Source: Ktedonosporobacter rubrisoli (lineage in GTDB: Bacteria > Chloroflexota > Ktedonobacteria > Ktedonobacterales > Ktedonobacteraceae). From it: DNA of 64,000 bases. A program made the translations under genes and the position numbers. Position 1 is the first letter of the stretch. The number at the start of each line of letters is the position of its first letter. Positions 52,194 through 61,373 of this stretch are shown piece by piece. The notes beneath the pieces are model-generated. The model did not search any database and was not told the origin of the DNA. It was given only the letters and a program-made list of their open reading frames with translations. The stretch spans positions 10,912,001-10,976,000 of the forward strand of contig NZ_CP035758.1 of assembly GCF_004208415.1 (NCBI RefSeq), read 5' to 3'.

Positions 52194-53471
52194 TTAGATC
52201 ATAAAGCGTAATGGGGCCAGAATTCGCTCGCTGAACTTGGCGTACCAGGAGCGACGATGCCACTCTTCCTCTGCTAGTTCGATCTCATCGGCAGTATCGC
52301 ATTCAAAGAGAGCACGCATCTGATGGGCCAATTCGGGACTATAGATCTCAATATTGATCTCGTAGTTGCCGATAGAGCTCAAGCGATCCAGGTTGGCCGT
52401 CCCAATGGTTGACCAGCGATCATCGATGGTGCATGTCTTGGCGTGCAGCATTGTGTGACGATAACCGAAGATGCGGATACCTGCCTGTAAACAGCTTGAG
52501 AAGTAGCCATGCGAAATCCAATCGGCAATCACATGGTTGGAATTCCAGGGGACCAGGATGCGAACATCCACGCCTCTTGCAGCAGCTGCCTTTAAGGCCT
52601 CTAGCAAGACATGATCGGGCACAAAATAGGCATTAGACAGTAGAATAGTATGCTCAGCCCGATCAATTGCCTCGATATACATATCGCGGATCGGGAAGGT
52701 GAGACGTAAAGCGTCGTTGCCGCGCAAATTAATTAATGGGTCAAAACGTCGCGGGTAGCGTTGCGTAATTTCATCGGCTGACGCGCCAAAACGGTTCCAG
52801 AAATCTATGAACGAATGGGCCAGATCTGCGGCGGCTGGCCCGCGGATACGTAGATGGGTATCACGCCAGGTCGTCTCATAGAGGCTGCCAATATTGAAGC
52901 CGCCAATAAAGCCAATCGAGCCGTCGATGACAAGCAATTTTCGATGATCGAGCGAGTAGCGTCGAGGATCGAGAATGTGCCAGAACTGATAGAAAGACTG
53001 ATATTCCAGAACATGTATGTTTTTAGGAAATGTCTTAAACGCTCTTGGCACTACAAGATTTCCGAAGCTATCGAAAATTACATGAACGTCTACACCTTCG
53101 TCAGCCTTCTTGGCCAGATGCGCCTTAAATTTTTGCCCTATCTCGTCATCCTTCCAGATGAAGGATTCCAAATATATGCTCTCGCGCGCTCCGTCAATGG
53201 CCTCTAACATCGCAGCATAAAGATCTTTTCCATAGCCATAGACCTGTAATGCGTTTTCTCCCACTTGGACTTCCTCAAGGTTGGGATAAGGAAAGCCGCA
53301 TACTTGCTTACGCCGCTTACGTAGGGAAGAAATGGCTACCAATACCGCTATGGTAATAGCCTGTAGTACAAATATGACCCCAATTATGCTCCGCACCAGC
53401 CAGATAACCGAGAAACGGCGCTGAGGACGTGAGCCAGGAGTTCCCATCCCTTTCTGTGGCATCATGCGCAT
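52194..53471 (-). CDS. cls: Cardiolipin synthase-type phospholipase D protein
   Basis: 425 residues. One N-terminal membrane helix at about 22-50, then two PLD domains with complete H-x-K-x4-D motifs: H176/K178/D183 in D-H-R-K-L-L-V-I-D and H343/K345/D350 in L-H-A-K-T-C-T-I-D. G-G-x-N-I after the first and G-T-A-N-L-D after the second motif are as in bacterial cardiolipin synthases, which join two phosphatidylglycerols to cardiolipin and glycerol at the membrane. Single helix rather than two resembles ClsB/ywiE-type members. Monocistronic. Confidence 0.87.
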   Translation of the reverse strand: MRMMPQKGMGTPGSRPQRRFSVIWLVRSIIGVIFVLQAITIAVLVAISSLRKRRKQVCGFPYPNLEEVQVGENALQVYGYGKDLYAAMLEAIDGARESIYLESFIWKDDEIGQKFKAHLAKKADEGVDVHVIFDSFGNLVVPRAFKTFPKNIHVLEYQSFYQFWHILDPRRYSLDHRKLLVIDGSIGFIGGFNIGSLYETTWRDTHLRIRGPAAADLAHSFIDFWNRFGASADEITQRYPRRFDPLINLRGNDALRLTFPIRDMYIEAIDRAEHTILLSNAYFVPDHVLLEALKAAAARGVDVRILVPWNSNHVIADWISHGYFSSCLQAGIRIFGYRHTMLHAKTCTIDDRWSTIGTANLDRLSSIGNYEINIEIYSPELAHQMRALFECDTADEIELAEEEWHRRSWYAKFSERILAPLRFMI

Positions 53472-53847
53472 AATTTACATTCCTCCTTATACATAGGATA
53501 TCCGCTGCCTAGCTCAATCTGCTCTTCTTCTATTATAATCCATATGTTATGCAGCCGAAATTGTTAGGGCAAACCGGCTGCGTAGCAATAATAGCATAAG
53601 TCGATAGTCTCTGTCTTTTCCCAATTACGTTTCTCTAGAAACGCGTCGGCAAATAGAGATTCAGATTGAAAGGAGGCTTAAAGGGGTGCGGCTAGAGGTC
53701 TTGGGGAAACGCGAGGGTGCTTTGCTCTGGATGAGGAGCAGGCAAATGGCTCCTCATCTCGTTTAGGTATTCAGTTAACAGTAAAATTTCTGGGCTTCGA
53801 AAATGGGAAATGCAGGCCCGGGTAAAACAAGCTGAGGCTTGAAACCA
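53472..53847. other. Intergenic region with two inverted repeats
   Basis: 376 bases between two leftward genes. CGTTTCT/AGAAACG (53628-53643) may be a regulator site; GATGAGGAGC/GCTCCTCATC (53730-53758) is a perfect 10-base hairpin about 90 bases after the stop of the PEP-utilising enzyme and could be its terminator despite lacking a T-run. Confidence 0.5.
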
Positions 53848-56589
53848 TCAGCTCATCGCTGCTGCCATCTCCGTCTCTTGTTCTTGCAGTATGATACTGC
53901 CCGTTGACCCATCCACGCTGATTATCTGTCCGGTCTGGATGCGCTCTGTTGCTCCGATGACTCCAACAACTGCGGGTATGCCATACTCACGTGCGACTAC
54001 GGCTCCGTGGGACATCGATCCACCCATCTCCATTATCAGCGCGCCCGCCGTGAGAAAAAGGGGCGTCCATCCGGGATCGGTTGAAGGGGCGATCAGAATC
54101 TCACCTGGTTCTAGATGCGCTCCGACTGGATCGCGGATAACGCGGGCTTTTGCTGTGATGCGTCCCGCAGATGCAGGAGTGCCATGCAATATCTTGTCCC
54201 CATTCTTGGTGGCTACCATAGTAGATGGTTCCGATCCATCTGAGAGCAGGATATGCGGAACATGACGACGATGCAGCTCCTGTTCATAGGTGGCACGCCG
54301 TTCACGAACCAGGTCGCGCATATCTTTCCCTTTGAGGGCAGCGCGTGCTTCTTGAAACGAGAGGAAGTAGAGATCATCTGTTTGTTCCAAGCAGCCATTA
54401 TTTACCAACTCTAGCGCAACGGGGTGCAATATATCACGCATGCGAGCGATAATCTTGACTACGTAAAACTTATGAGATTCGCGCATGCCAACAAGGTTTC
54501 GCGTCCGACGTAAACAGAAGTTGACCAACCAGCCACGTAGCCAGTTTCGTTTCGTGGCGCGCCTTGTGAGCTCGTGCACCATTGCTTCTGCCTGCTGTGC
54601 CCCATGGGTAAACAGTACATCTGGAGCCTGATCTGGCTCTTTTAAGCGTAAGTAGTTTAACAGGACTCCTAGAATGTGGGTTGGGTCATCGGACCAGCGT
54701 GGGAGCCCAAGATCGATCTCCGCTACTCCGCGGTGCCCATAGGTCTGAAGGAATTCGCTGAGGCTCTGCTGTACAATAGGAGGCAACGTGTGCTGCTGAT
54801 ATGCTGCTGATAATTGTTTTGCGGAATGCTCAAGCATGAACGTGACCACATCTTGTTCGGCAGCAATCTTTTTCGCTATATTCCATAGCATAAGGTCCAT
54901 CTCTGTAGTTGGATTAAAGGGGAGGCCACGCAACACCGTCTGCCGCTCGTCAGCATCTGCCAGGTTTCCCAGGAGCTTACCGGCCAGTGCGAAGCAAAGA
55001 GAGCCGCTGGCCATTACCGGGGCTATGGAGCCTATGATGTAGGCCAGGCGTTGAACTGCAAAGTTTTCAACCAGGTCAAGGCGCTCGACGGAGCTAGCCT
55101 GGGAAGATGCTGTCAATTCTTGCTGCAATTTTGGATATAGTTCGCGCACACGTTGACGTGCTGCCTGTGGACTGATGAGTGCTTGTAACAGGTTCTGCGG
55201 CAGGTGGAGACGTATAGTTGCAAGAAGCGCTCGCCGAATAAAGTTCCAACGTCTGGATGTGGCTACAGGAAGGCGGGGATCGATCATGAGCGTTTTTAGA
55301 ATCTCTGCCGAGCGAGTTTCGCCTATGGAAAGTATAGCGCTGAGAAGCCTCCTCCCTAGAGGATTGCGTAGAGCCGTCGTGATATCTATAAACAAGCGCA
55401 TATTTGCCTCTATGAGAAAACCAGGTCCGCTCTCTCTGGGGCCAGGATCAAAGCCCGCCAGCCTTACGCCGGATGCGGCAAAATGGCGGTATAGGGCTAT
55501 ACCCATGGGGGTAAATGGTTGATATACGCCCTGAAGCGCGTTGGCCGAAAGATAGACGTGTAGAACGTTATCAGGAAGTAGAGCGCTGGGAGGAAGAGGA
55601 TAGAGCGTCGTGATTGGCCGGGCCTGCGTTAGCCAGAGCTTCCCGGCCGCATCAATTGCCCACTCTGTATCCTGCGGCGCTTGATAATGCTCCTCAACTT
55701 GAGCACCCAGTCGGGCTAGCGCGCGCACCTGCTCATCGGTCAGGCAGGCTTGTTTGCTCTGATCTTCGCGCTCAATGCGTTGCGTTCCACCATCTGGCAG
55801 AGCCCTGATGAGTATGCGTTTGTCTCCAAGGCGACGCTCTATGATTTCCCCGCTAGAAGTGTTCACCACAAAATGATCAGGGTTGACGGCTCCGGAGACT
55901 ACCGCCTCGCCCAACCCCGGATTGGCATCGATTACGGCCTGCCTGCGTTTCCCTGTAAGTGGATTAGCGGTAAAGAGTACGCCAGCTACCGCGACATCGA
56001 TCATGCGTTGGACAACCACAGAGAGGCTAACACTTGACTGGTCGATCTGATTGCTGAGCCGATAGCTTACAGCTCGCTCGGTCCACAACGAAGCCCAGCA
56101 GCGCCGTACGGCATCGAGCAAGGCCTCCTCGCCAAGAATATTCAGATAGGTATCCTGCTGCCCAGCAAAGCTGGCGAACGGGAGATCCTCGGCCGTAGCG
56201 GAAGAGCGCACAGCTACCGCGCAGGGAATTCCATTCCCTAGAGATAGGTACGCTGCTCGTACAGAAGCAGCGAGGTCGGAGGGCAATGAAGTATCTAAGA
56301 GGCGTTTGCGGATAGTTGCCGTGATTTTAGCGATGTCAGCCTGCCCTCCCTCCTTTGGCAGAGCCGCGATTAGTGAAGTAAGGTTAGCTTTCTCGGCAAT
56401 CTGTGTATATGCTTCGGTAGTAACGCAAAAGCCTGGAGGAACAGGCAATCCCGCGCGCGTAAGTTCTCCCAGATTGGCGCCTTTGCCTCCTACGCGTGCA
56501 AGCTCGTTGTGGCCAGCCTCTTCGAAGGAGAGTACCCAGGGTGTTGTTCCTCTGTCTTGTGCGCGTGTAGAGCGCCGTAAACTACTCAT
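53848..56589 (-). CDS. PEP synthase-like phosphotransferase, rifampicin phosphotransferase type
   Basis: 913 residues from ATG 56589 behind AAGGA; an upstream in-frame start is unlikely. Domain order is that of Rph: ATP-grasp/PPDK_N about 25-345 (G-G-K-G-A-N-L-G-E-L, V-A-V-R-S-S-A-T-A-E-D, D-T-E-W-A-I-D), a central substrate-binding part, and a C-terminal swivelling phosphohistidine domain with catalytic His in G-G-S-M-S-H-G-A-V-V-A-R-E-Y-G-I-P-A-V-V-G. Rph inactivates rifamycins by phosphorylation; PEP synthase makes PEP from pyruvate but has an extra PEP-binding barrel that is absent here. Palindromic sites upstream suggest induction. Substrate unproven. Confidence 0.8.
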   Translation of the reverse strand: MSSLRRSTRAQDRGTTPWVLSFEEAGHNELARVGGKGANLGELTRAGLPVPPGFCVTTEAYTQIAEKANLTSLIAALPKEGGQADIAKITATIRKRLLDTSLPSDLAASVRAAYLSLGNGIPCAVAVRSSATAEDLPFASFAGQQDTYLNILGEEALLDAVRRCWASLWTERAVSYRLSNQIDQSSVSLSVVVQRMIDVAVAGVLFTANPLTGKRRQAVIDANPGLGEAVVSGAVNPDHFVVNTSSGEIIERRLGDKRILIRALPDGGTQRIEREDQSKQACLTDEQVRALARLGAQVEEHYQAPQDTEWAIDAAGKLWLTQARPITTLYPLPPSALLPDNVLHVYLSANALQGVYQPFTPMGIALYRHFAASGVRLAGFDPGPRESGPGFLIEANMRLFIDITTALRNPLGRRLLSAILSIGETRSAEILKTLMIDPRLPVATSRRWNFIRRALLATIRLHLPQNLLQALISPQAARQRVRELYPKLQQELTASSQASSVERLDLVENFAVQRLAYIIGSIAPVMASGSLCFALAGKLLGNLADADERQTVLRGLPFNPTTEMDLMLWNIAKKIAAEQDVVTFMLEHSAKQLSAAYQQHTLPPIVQQSLSEFLQTYGHRGVAEIDLGLPRWSDDPTHILGVLLNYLRLKEPDQAPDVLFTHGAQQAEAMVHELTRRATKRNWLRGWLVNFCLRRTRNLVGMRESHKFYVVKIIARMRDILHPVALELVNNGCLEQTDDLYFLSFQEARAALKGKDMRDLVRERRATYEQELHRRHVPHILLSDGSEPSTMVATKNGDKILHGTPASAGRITAKARVIRDPVGAHLEPGEILIAPSTDPGWTPLFLTAGALIMEMGGSMSHGAVVAREYGIPAVVGVIGATERIQTGQIISVDGSTGSIILQEQETEMAAAMS

Positions 56590-56737
56590 ATGTTTCCTTC
56601 TTTCTCGCTTGAACCGATCTCTAAAAGTCACTTTATGCCTTCTAGCCGGGTCTCCTTTCAAGCGCGATATCTACCTCTGATCCATTGAGATTTCCTATAG
56701 CCATAATATATTCATGCTGGCAGAGTTTAGAGTTCTC

Positions 56738-56773
56738 CCTTTTAATTAATTGGTCAGATAATTAATTAAAAGG
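56738..56773. promoter_or_regulatory. Inverted repeat with two TAATTAATT half-sites upstream of the Rph-like gene
   Basis: CCTTTTAATTAATT (56738-56751) and AATTAATTAAAAGG (56760-56773), perfect 14-base arms, 8 bases apart. About 150 bases upstream of the enzyme start. Together with the next site it gives four TTAATTAATT-type blocks. Confidence 0.6.
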
Positions 56774-56848
56774 AGAAAAGGAGCTAGCAATCGAGTATAA
56801 AAAGATGCAGGTTAAGCCAGGTTCGTCGTAAGGGCCTATGCTTTATGG

Positions 56849-56876
56849 ATAATTAATTATCTTGTTAATTAATTAT
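56849..56876. promoter_or_regulatory. Second TAATTAATTA inverted repeat
   Basis: ATAATTAATTA (56849-56859) and TAATTAATTAT (56866-56876), perfect 11-base arms, 6 bases apart. Same core as the first site, about 100 bases away, consistent with cooperative binding of one repressor (TetR/MarR-like), not encoded nearby. Confidence 0.6.
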
Positions 56877-57010
56877 AGGCGGCGTATAGGGGAAAGTCAA
56901 GGGTGAGAAAAAAGATCCGCCTATAGGGTATACTAACAGTTCCCGAAAAAGTACAACTATCTCTAGTTTTCTGCTAGTTCCTGGAAAAGAAAATCGCTTG
57001 CCATCACGAG

Positions 57011-57036
57011 GCTTTTCTGCTAGACTTCAGAAAAGC
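57011..57036 (+). repeat. Left-end hairpin of the tnpB element
   Basis: GCTTTTCTG (57011-57019) and CAGAAAAGC (57028-57036) form a perfect 9-base stem, 24 bases before the tnpB start. Subterminal hairpins of this sort mark IS200/IS605-type ends. Confidence 0.5.
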
Positions 57037-57059
57037 ACGAACGGATGTTTGAGAGAGCC

Positions 57060-58797
57060 ATGAGAAATGCAGCGATCACCCAAACGCTCAGCTATCCCTT
57101 ACGTCTGCCGGACTTCATTCAGGCGGATGCTCTGCGACTGCTGGATGTCTCTCGCGAGGTGATCAATCTTACCATCACAGCCCTGTGGGATCGGCTCGAC
57201 GAGTTTGCGACGCGCACCAGCACGTATGCCTACAAGCAGGTTGAGGAGATGATGGCCCCGCCGCTGAAGCATGGTCATCGGCAATGGCGCGCGGAAGCGG
57301 AACAGGCCGGGCGCATCTTGAGAGGACAGGCAGAGCGGAAGAAGCTCTTTGGGGTGGTCCTTCCGCTCTTGGAGCAAGGGATGATTGTGCCCAAGACGGA
57401 CAAGAGGCGTGCAGGCAAAAACCGGAAGACCATCAAACAGGCCATGGCAGATCTGCGCGAGGCCAACACGGATGGGGGATCAACCGTGGAACTGCAAAGC
57501 CTGATAGAACAAGCGTGCAATTTTTACCTGGAAAACGGTTGCTTCCCTGCTACCTATGAAGAGATGCAGCGCGTCCCGGTGCTCAAGGCAGGCATAGTGC
57601 CCTATGCAAGCGATGATGGCCCGAAGATGGGGCAAACCTACCGCCTGTCCCTCGATCTCGATCACCAACGGCTCACTCTTGCCCTGCGGACCCCTGACGA
57701 GGTTGGGACCTGGGCACGTTCCTGGCGGGAGCGAACGTGCCAGATGAGCCTTCCTGACGTGCTGGCGGCCCGTCTTCAGGAAGGCGCGATGCAAGCCCCC
57801 ATCTTGCGGGAAATCAAGGAAGCAGATGGCAGTCGGTATGCAGTCCTAGACTTCATGGTCCTGGTGCCTGTCTGCTCAGTGGAGGCCTGGGAAACGTGTC
57901 AGAACGTGCTTGGCTTCGATTGGGGGGTACGCAAGCTTCTGACTGCCAGCGTGGTCGATCTCAATGGCAACCAGGTCGGGCGTCCGTTCTTCCTGGATAC
58001 CGGCCCGTTCGATGGCCGACAAGCGCGCCTGCGCCGCCAGATTGACCAACTCAAAGTGAAAGTGGGCCGACTGGAGCAACAACGAGACCGCTTTCCCCTC
58101 GGCGATCCCCGACGCAACCCCTCAGAGGGTGCGCTCTTTGTCTTGCGTCGGGAGATCAATCGGTGTTGGCGTCAGTACGAGGCCAGAAACAACGACCTGG
58201 GGCATCTGGCAGCCAATATCCTGCTGGTGCTCGCCACCGCCTTTGATTGTCACCTTATCGCCGGAGAGTCCCTCAAGACCTTGAAATCGGCGGGACGTGG
58301 GAGATCGGCCAAAGGGCGATGGAGCATTGTGGCGCGTGCTGCGGTACAAGTGCTTTCTTTCGGGCATCCGTCTGGAATGGCAGCACCCCCACTACACGTC
58401 GCACGTCTGCCCCCGCTGTGGGAGCTCGGCCAACACGTATCAATCTCCTGAACATCGTGCCAAGGTGAACGATTGGGGAGCCTGGCTCTGCTGCTCCAAT
58501 CCTTCCTGCCTCTGGTCAGGCTCCCGCGATTACGCGGCCTCCCTCAATATCGCCCGTCTGGGCACAGCCCTCATTCGTCATGCTCAGACCACGGGCAAAG
58601 TGGTGCATCTATCCGTGCTGAATACCTCTGTTCAACCTGTTTCGTACATCGGAACGCGGACGGCGCTACGGTTTCCGCCGTCGGTCCCTCGGGGCCGCCT
58701 GATTCATTCAGGCAGAGTCTCCTGCAATGGTTGGTGCTCTTCTGTTCGCCTTCGCTCGTCGTATGCCACCTCGATTCTGCTTCGGTTGTGTGGCTAG
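57060..58797 (+). pseudogene. tnpB: TnpB (IS200/IS605 type RNA-guided nuclease), frameshifted
   Basis: Start ATG 57060 behind GAGAGAG (ATG 57045 also possible). Frame 1 runs to 58451 and contains a long helical N-terminal part, RuvC-I Asp in L-G-F-D-W-G-V-R-K-L-L-T and RuvC-II Glu in L-I-A-G-E-S-L-K-T-L. Frame 2 (58297-58797, +1) contains L-W-R-V-L-R-Y-K-C, Y-T-S-H-V-C-P-R-C-G, C-C-S-N-P-S-C zinc ribbon and RuvC-III Asp in S-R-D-Y-A-A-S-L-N-I. The switch lies near 58310-58335, so a one-base insertion or a short deletion broke the gene. Joined length is about 580, well above a common TnpB (about 400). No tnpA is present. Confidence 0.85.
58659..58713 (+). ncRNA. Candidate guide (omega/reRNA)-type structured 3' end of the tnpB element
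   Basis: Inside the 3' end of the tnpB frame are two perfect stems: GACGGCG (58659-58665)/CGCCGTC (58676-58682) and GCCTGA (58697-58702)/TCAGGC (58708-58713). TnpB guide RNAs arise from exactly this position, overlapping the end of the gene, and run past the element end. Presence is inferred from position and structure only. Confidence 0.4.
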
Positions 58798-58979
58798 GGC
58801 AAGCGAAAGCTACAGATAGCATAGGATTGTAGTAGATTTTAGAAACGGTTCTACAGGCGGATTATCAGCGAAGATAGCGAGAGACACCTATCTCACTTCT
58901 TCAAACGTATTTTACCGTAGAGGCTACGATTGGGGCCTTTAACTTATCCCCAATACTTCCCTTGCGGCTATATGGATTA

Positions 58980-59717
58980 TTACCAGTTTTCGGTGCGATG
59001 GAACTCCTCAGCATAGGCCGCGCCGATCTTTTTGCCAGCATCAGCATTGTAGCTGGTGAGCCAGGTGCGCACCTCATCAAAATGATCGCTAAGCTGGCTA
59101 ACATGGGCGCGCAAGGCTTCTGACTTGAGTTCTATCGTGGTAGAGATATCGCTAATATAGTTGTTGTTAGGTGCGCTCATCACAAAGATCTCTTTAATCT
59201 TATGGGGCTTCAAGCCTTCCTGCTCAAAGAGCTCCGGGAAGTCCCAGGGATTCTGAGAAGCGGGATAGGCGCAGGCCAGAGCTGCCTCGCCGGCTGCCAG
59301 GTGGTCTGGATGAAAAGCGCCAATGCTCAGAGCTGGCTCCCAACTTCGTACTGGCGACTGGCAGATGAGCCGGCTAGGCTTGTAGGTGCGGTACAGGCGC
59401 ACAAGTTTTTTGCGCAGCTCGATAGTGGGCTGCAATACGCCGTCTCGCTGCCCCAGGAAGAACACATCCTTAACACCCAGGATAGAGCAGGCCTTGCGCT
59501 GCTCTTGCATGCGCGTCTCAACTGTCTTCTGCCGAGCCTCTTCGCTTACATCAGTGGCATCATCGGGACCGCCACTCCCTCCATCTGTACAAATGACGTA
59601 ATAGACATCCCAACCTTCTTTAGCCCAGCGGGCTGCGGTTCCGGCACACCCAAATTCTGCATCATCGGCATGCGCCACGACTACCATTGCAACTTTTTGC
59701 TGTTCTTGTTCGCTCAC
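58980..59717 (-). CDS. PIG-L family deacetylase (LmbE/BshB-like)
   Basis: 245 residues. Zinc site motifs: A-H-A-D-D-A-E (H16, D19) near the N-terminus and F-H-P-D-H-L-A-A near 135. This family removes N-acetyl from GlcNAc-linked substrates (bacillithiol, mycothiol precursors, glycolipids). The variant A-H-A-D-D in place of A-H-P-D-D is tolerated. No thiol-biosynthesis genes adjoin, so the acetylated substrate is unknown. No signal peptide. Monocistronic. Confidence 0.87.
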   Translation of the reverse strand: MSEQEQQKVAMVVVAHADDAEFGCAGTAARWAKEGWDVYYVICTDGGSGGPDDATDVSEEARQKTVETRMQEQRKACSILGVKDVFFLGQRDGVLQPTIELRKKLVRLYRTYKPSRLICQSPVRSWEPALSIGAFHPDHLAAGEAALACAYPASQNPWDFPELFEQEGLKPHKIKEIFVMSAPNNNYISDISTTIELKSEALRAHVSQLSDHFDEVRTWLTSYNADAGKKIGAAYAEEFHRTENW

Positions 59718-60326
59718 GTCAATACACTTCCTTACTATAAAATAAAGCTCAAAACCTGCATGGCAAATTTCAGGACTTTAGCCTTATCATCACAAAGACA
59801 TTTACTAATTTTAACTACATTGAGCCACTTGCTTATTTCGCGGGAGGCGATCGATGTATAGCTACGCTTGCTCATCATAATATAAAAGGATATCCTAAAC
59901 TTCTCCTGGCTTGCGCTTTCTCGAAGATTGCTAGTATATCCCAGCCTTTATGTGCATGCGTTAAATACGTCGATATTTCTCCTACTCTCTGCTTATTGAT
60001 CTGAATCCGCTTATCTTGCGGCCACAACGCAGACCTGAAGAGCTAGCTCTTGCAAACACCTTCTCCAGCCTCCAAGAAGATCCCATGAAATGTGCTGTGA
60101 TGTGGAGCATATCGTGCGTTGTGAATACAACAATCATAGCACATTAATTTTGTATTTATCACCTTCTTTTCGCCAGCATTCAGGGACCGTCAAGGCCATA
60201 GAGAGATGTCAGGCCAAGCTAGCATCAGTATGAGTCAATTCACACTTGAGGGGCGATATAGCTCATAGTTTCCCACCTGGGATCTGGATATTCTGTATGG
60301 AAGAGCGTTCTCAGGGAGAGTAGACT
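59718..60326. other. Intergenic region of about 600 bases
   Basis: Divergent promoters of the PIG-L and DUF3307 genes. The only notable element is a perfect 14-base palindrome AAGAGCTAGCTCTT at 60038-60051. No gene or RNA recognised. Confidence 0.45.
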
Positions 60327-60641
60327 ATGTTGACTAATACCTCCGTATCAACCTTTTTGATCTGGCTGGCCTGCCACTTTATCGGTGATTTCGCCTTCCA
60401 GAGTTCATGGATGAGTATTGAGAAAGGAAAAAGCTGGGAAGTCAATTTCTATCATTGTGCCACTTATACTGCTACGTTCGTACTATTTGCTCACCCTACA
60501 CTGCTTGCTACATTGGTGTTATTTGGTACACATTGTATTGTCGATCCACTTAAAGCGCGCTATAAAGTCATCGGACCAATCTGGCTGGATCAATTGTTGC
60601 ATATACTTACCATCGTTTTGATTCTGGGGCTCAAACTTTGA
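60327..60641 (+). CDS. DUF3307 family membrane protein
   Basis: 104 residues, three to four hydrophobic segments. H-F-I-G-D-F-A-F-Q-S-S-W-M near the start, N-F-Y-H-C-A-T-Y-T and G-T-H-C-I-V-D-P-L-K-A-R-Y then L-D-Q-L-L-H-I follow the DUF3307 pattern of conserved His/Asp in membrane helices. Function unknown. Monocistronic; its end is followed by a hairpin shared with the convergent PadR gene. Confidence 0.8.
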   Translation: MLTNTSVSTFLIWLACHFIGDFAFQSSWMSIEKGKSWEVNFYHCATYTATFVLFAHPTLLATLVLFGTHCIVDPLKARYKVIGPIWLDQLLHILTIVLILGLKL

Positions 60642-60645
60642 ACTG

Positions 60646-60689
60646 TGAAAAATGCCAGGAAGTGGCTTTGGTAAAGGCTTCCTGGCATT
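60646..60689. terminator. Perfect 12-base hairpin between convergent genes
   Basis: AATGCCAGGAAG (60651-60662) and CTTCCTGGCATT (60678-60689). On the minus strand it is followed by TTTTTCAC, so it best terminates the padR transcript. Confidence 0.75.
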
Positions 60690-60707
60690 CCGTAGGTATG
60701 GCCGAGA

Positions 60708-61373
60708 TTATTCTGTTTTAGCTTCTTCAGAGGTATTTTCCCTGGTGTTATAGATGATATTGCTTAACTCTTTACGAGCCTTCTCAAGAACTTCTCTAAG
60801 CTGAGGCAATTCTTCTGGATTATGGTAAGCTTTGCGTCCGGCGATGGCAAAAAGGCGAGCGACTTCGAAGGCCTCACTTCTTAACGCTTGCATCTCCGGA
60901 GTATTCCAGCGCTGACCCGATTCAAACCACTGCTCCCAGGGACCTCTAAATTCCTGTTCCTCTTGTTGTTTCTGGGTCAGCAATTCGCGTCCTGCGTCGG
61001 TGATGCTGTATACCTTTTTCCCTTCAGTCTCTTCGGCCGTCACCAGGCCGCGATCTTCGAGCATCTGCAAGGTGGGATAGATTGAGCCCGCGCTTGGTGT
61101 GTAGAAACCACCGGATTTCTCTTCAAGGGCCTTCATCATTTCATAGCCGTGCATAGGTCTCTCTTGCAAGAGCTCTAAGAGTGCGTATTTGACATCCCCT
61201 CTTCTAAAGAAACGATTCCCCTCACCAGGACCTTCGGGGCCGAAGAAGCCGCGCATAATACGCTCGCCGAAGCGTGCTCCTCTGCGCGGCCAGTCGCGAT
61301 GTAGCCATGGAGGTGTCCATCCCTCCCAGTCTCCACCGAATTGATTATTAAAGCGTCTGTTATAGCCAGGCAT
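60708..61373 (-). CDS. PadR-family transcriptional regulator
   Basis: 221 residues. An Arg/Gly/Trp/Phe-rich N-terminal segment (1-55) precedes the winged helix: K-Y-A-L-L-E-L-L-Q-E-R-P-M-H-G-Y-E-M-M-K-A-L-E-E-K-S-G-G-F-Y-T-P-S-A-G-S-I-Y-P-T-L-Q-M-L-E-D-R-G-L-V. The C-terminal coiled coil (about 125-215) is for dimerisation. PadR proteins repress stress, efflux or phenolic-acid genes. Three ACGATATA-type sites just upstream imply autoregulation. No co-oriented target gene follows. Confidence 0.88.
   Translation of the reverse strand: MPGYNRRFNNQFGGDWEGWTPPWLHRDWPRRGARFGERIMRGFFGPEGPGEGNRFFRRGDVKYALLELLQERPMHGYEMMKALEEKSGGFYTPSAGSIYPTLQMLEDRGLVTAEETEGKKVYSITDAGRELLTQKQQEEQEFRGPWEQWFESGQRWNTPEMQALRSEAFEVARLFAIAGRKAYHNPEELPQLREVLEKARKELSNIIYNTRENTSEEAKTE

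Larger units (their letters stand above)
56590..57059. other. Divergent region between the Rph-like gene and the tnpB element
   Basis: 470 bases holding two long AT-rich inverted repeats (56738-56773, 56849-56876) near the Rph-like gene and the left-end hairpin of the tnpB element (57011-57036). No other gene. Confidence 0.6.

Noticed and set aside
53848..56589. Pyruvate phosphate dikinase or classical PEP synthase
   Set aside because: The C-terminal PEP-binding TIM barrel is missing; the phosphohistidine domain ends the protein, as in Rph-type enzymes.
57099..58455. Several leftward frames of 60-104 codons over tnpB
   Set aside because: Shadows of a GC-rich coding sequence on the other strand; no motif or start signal.
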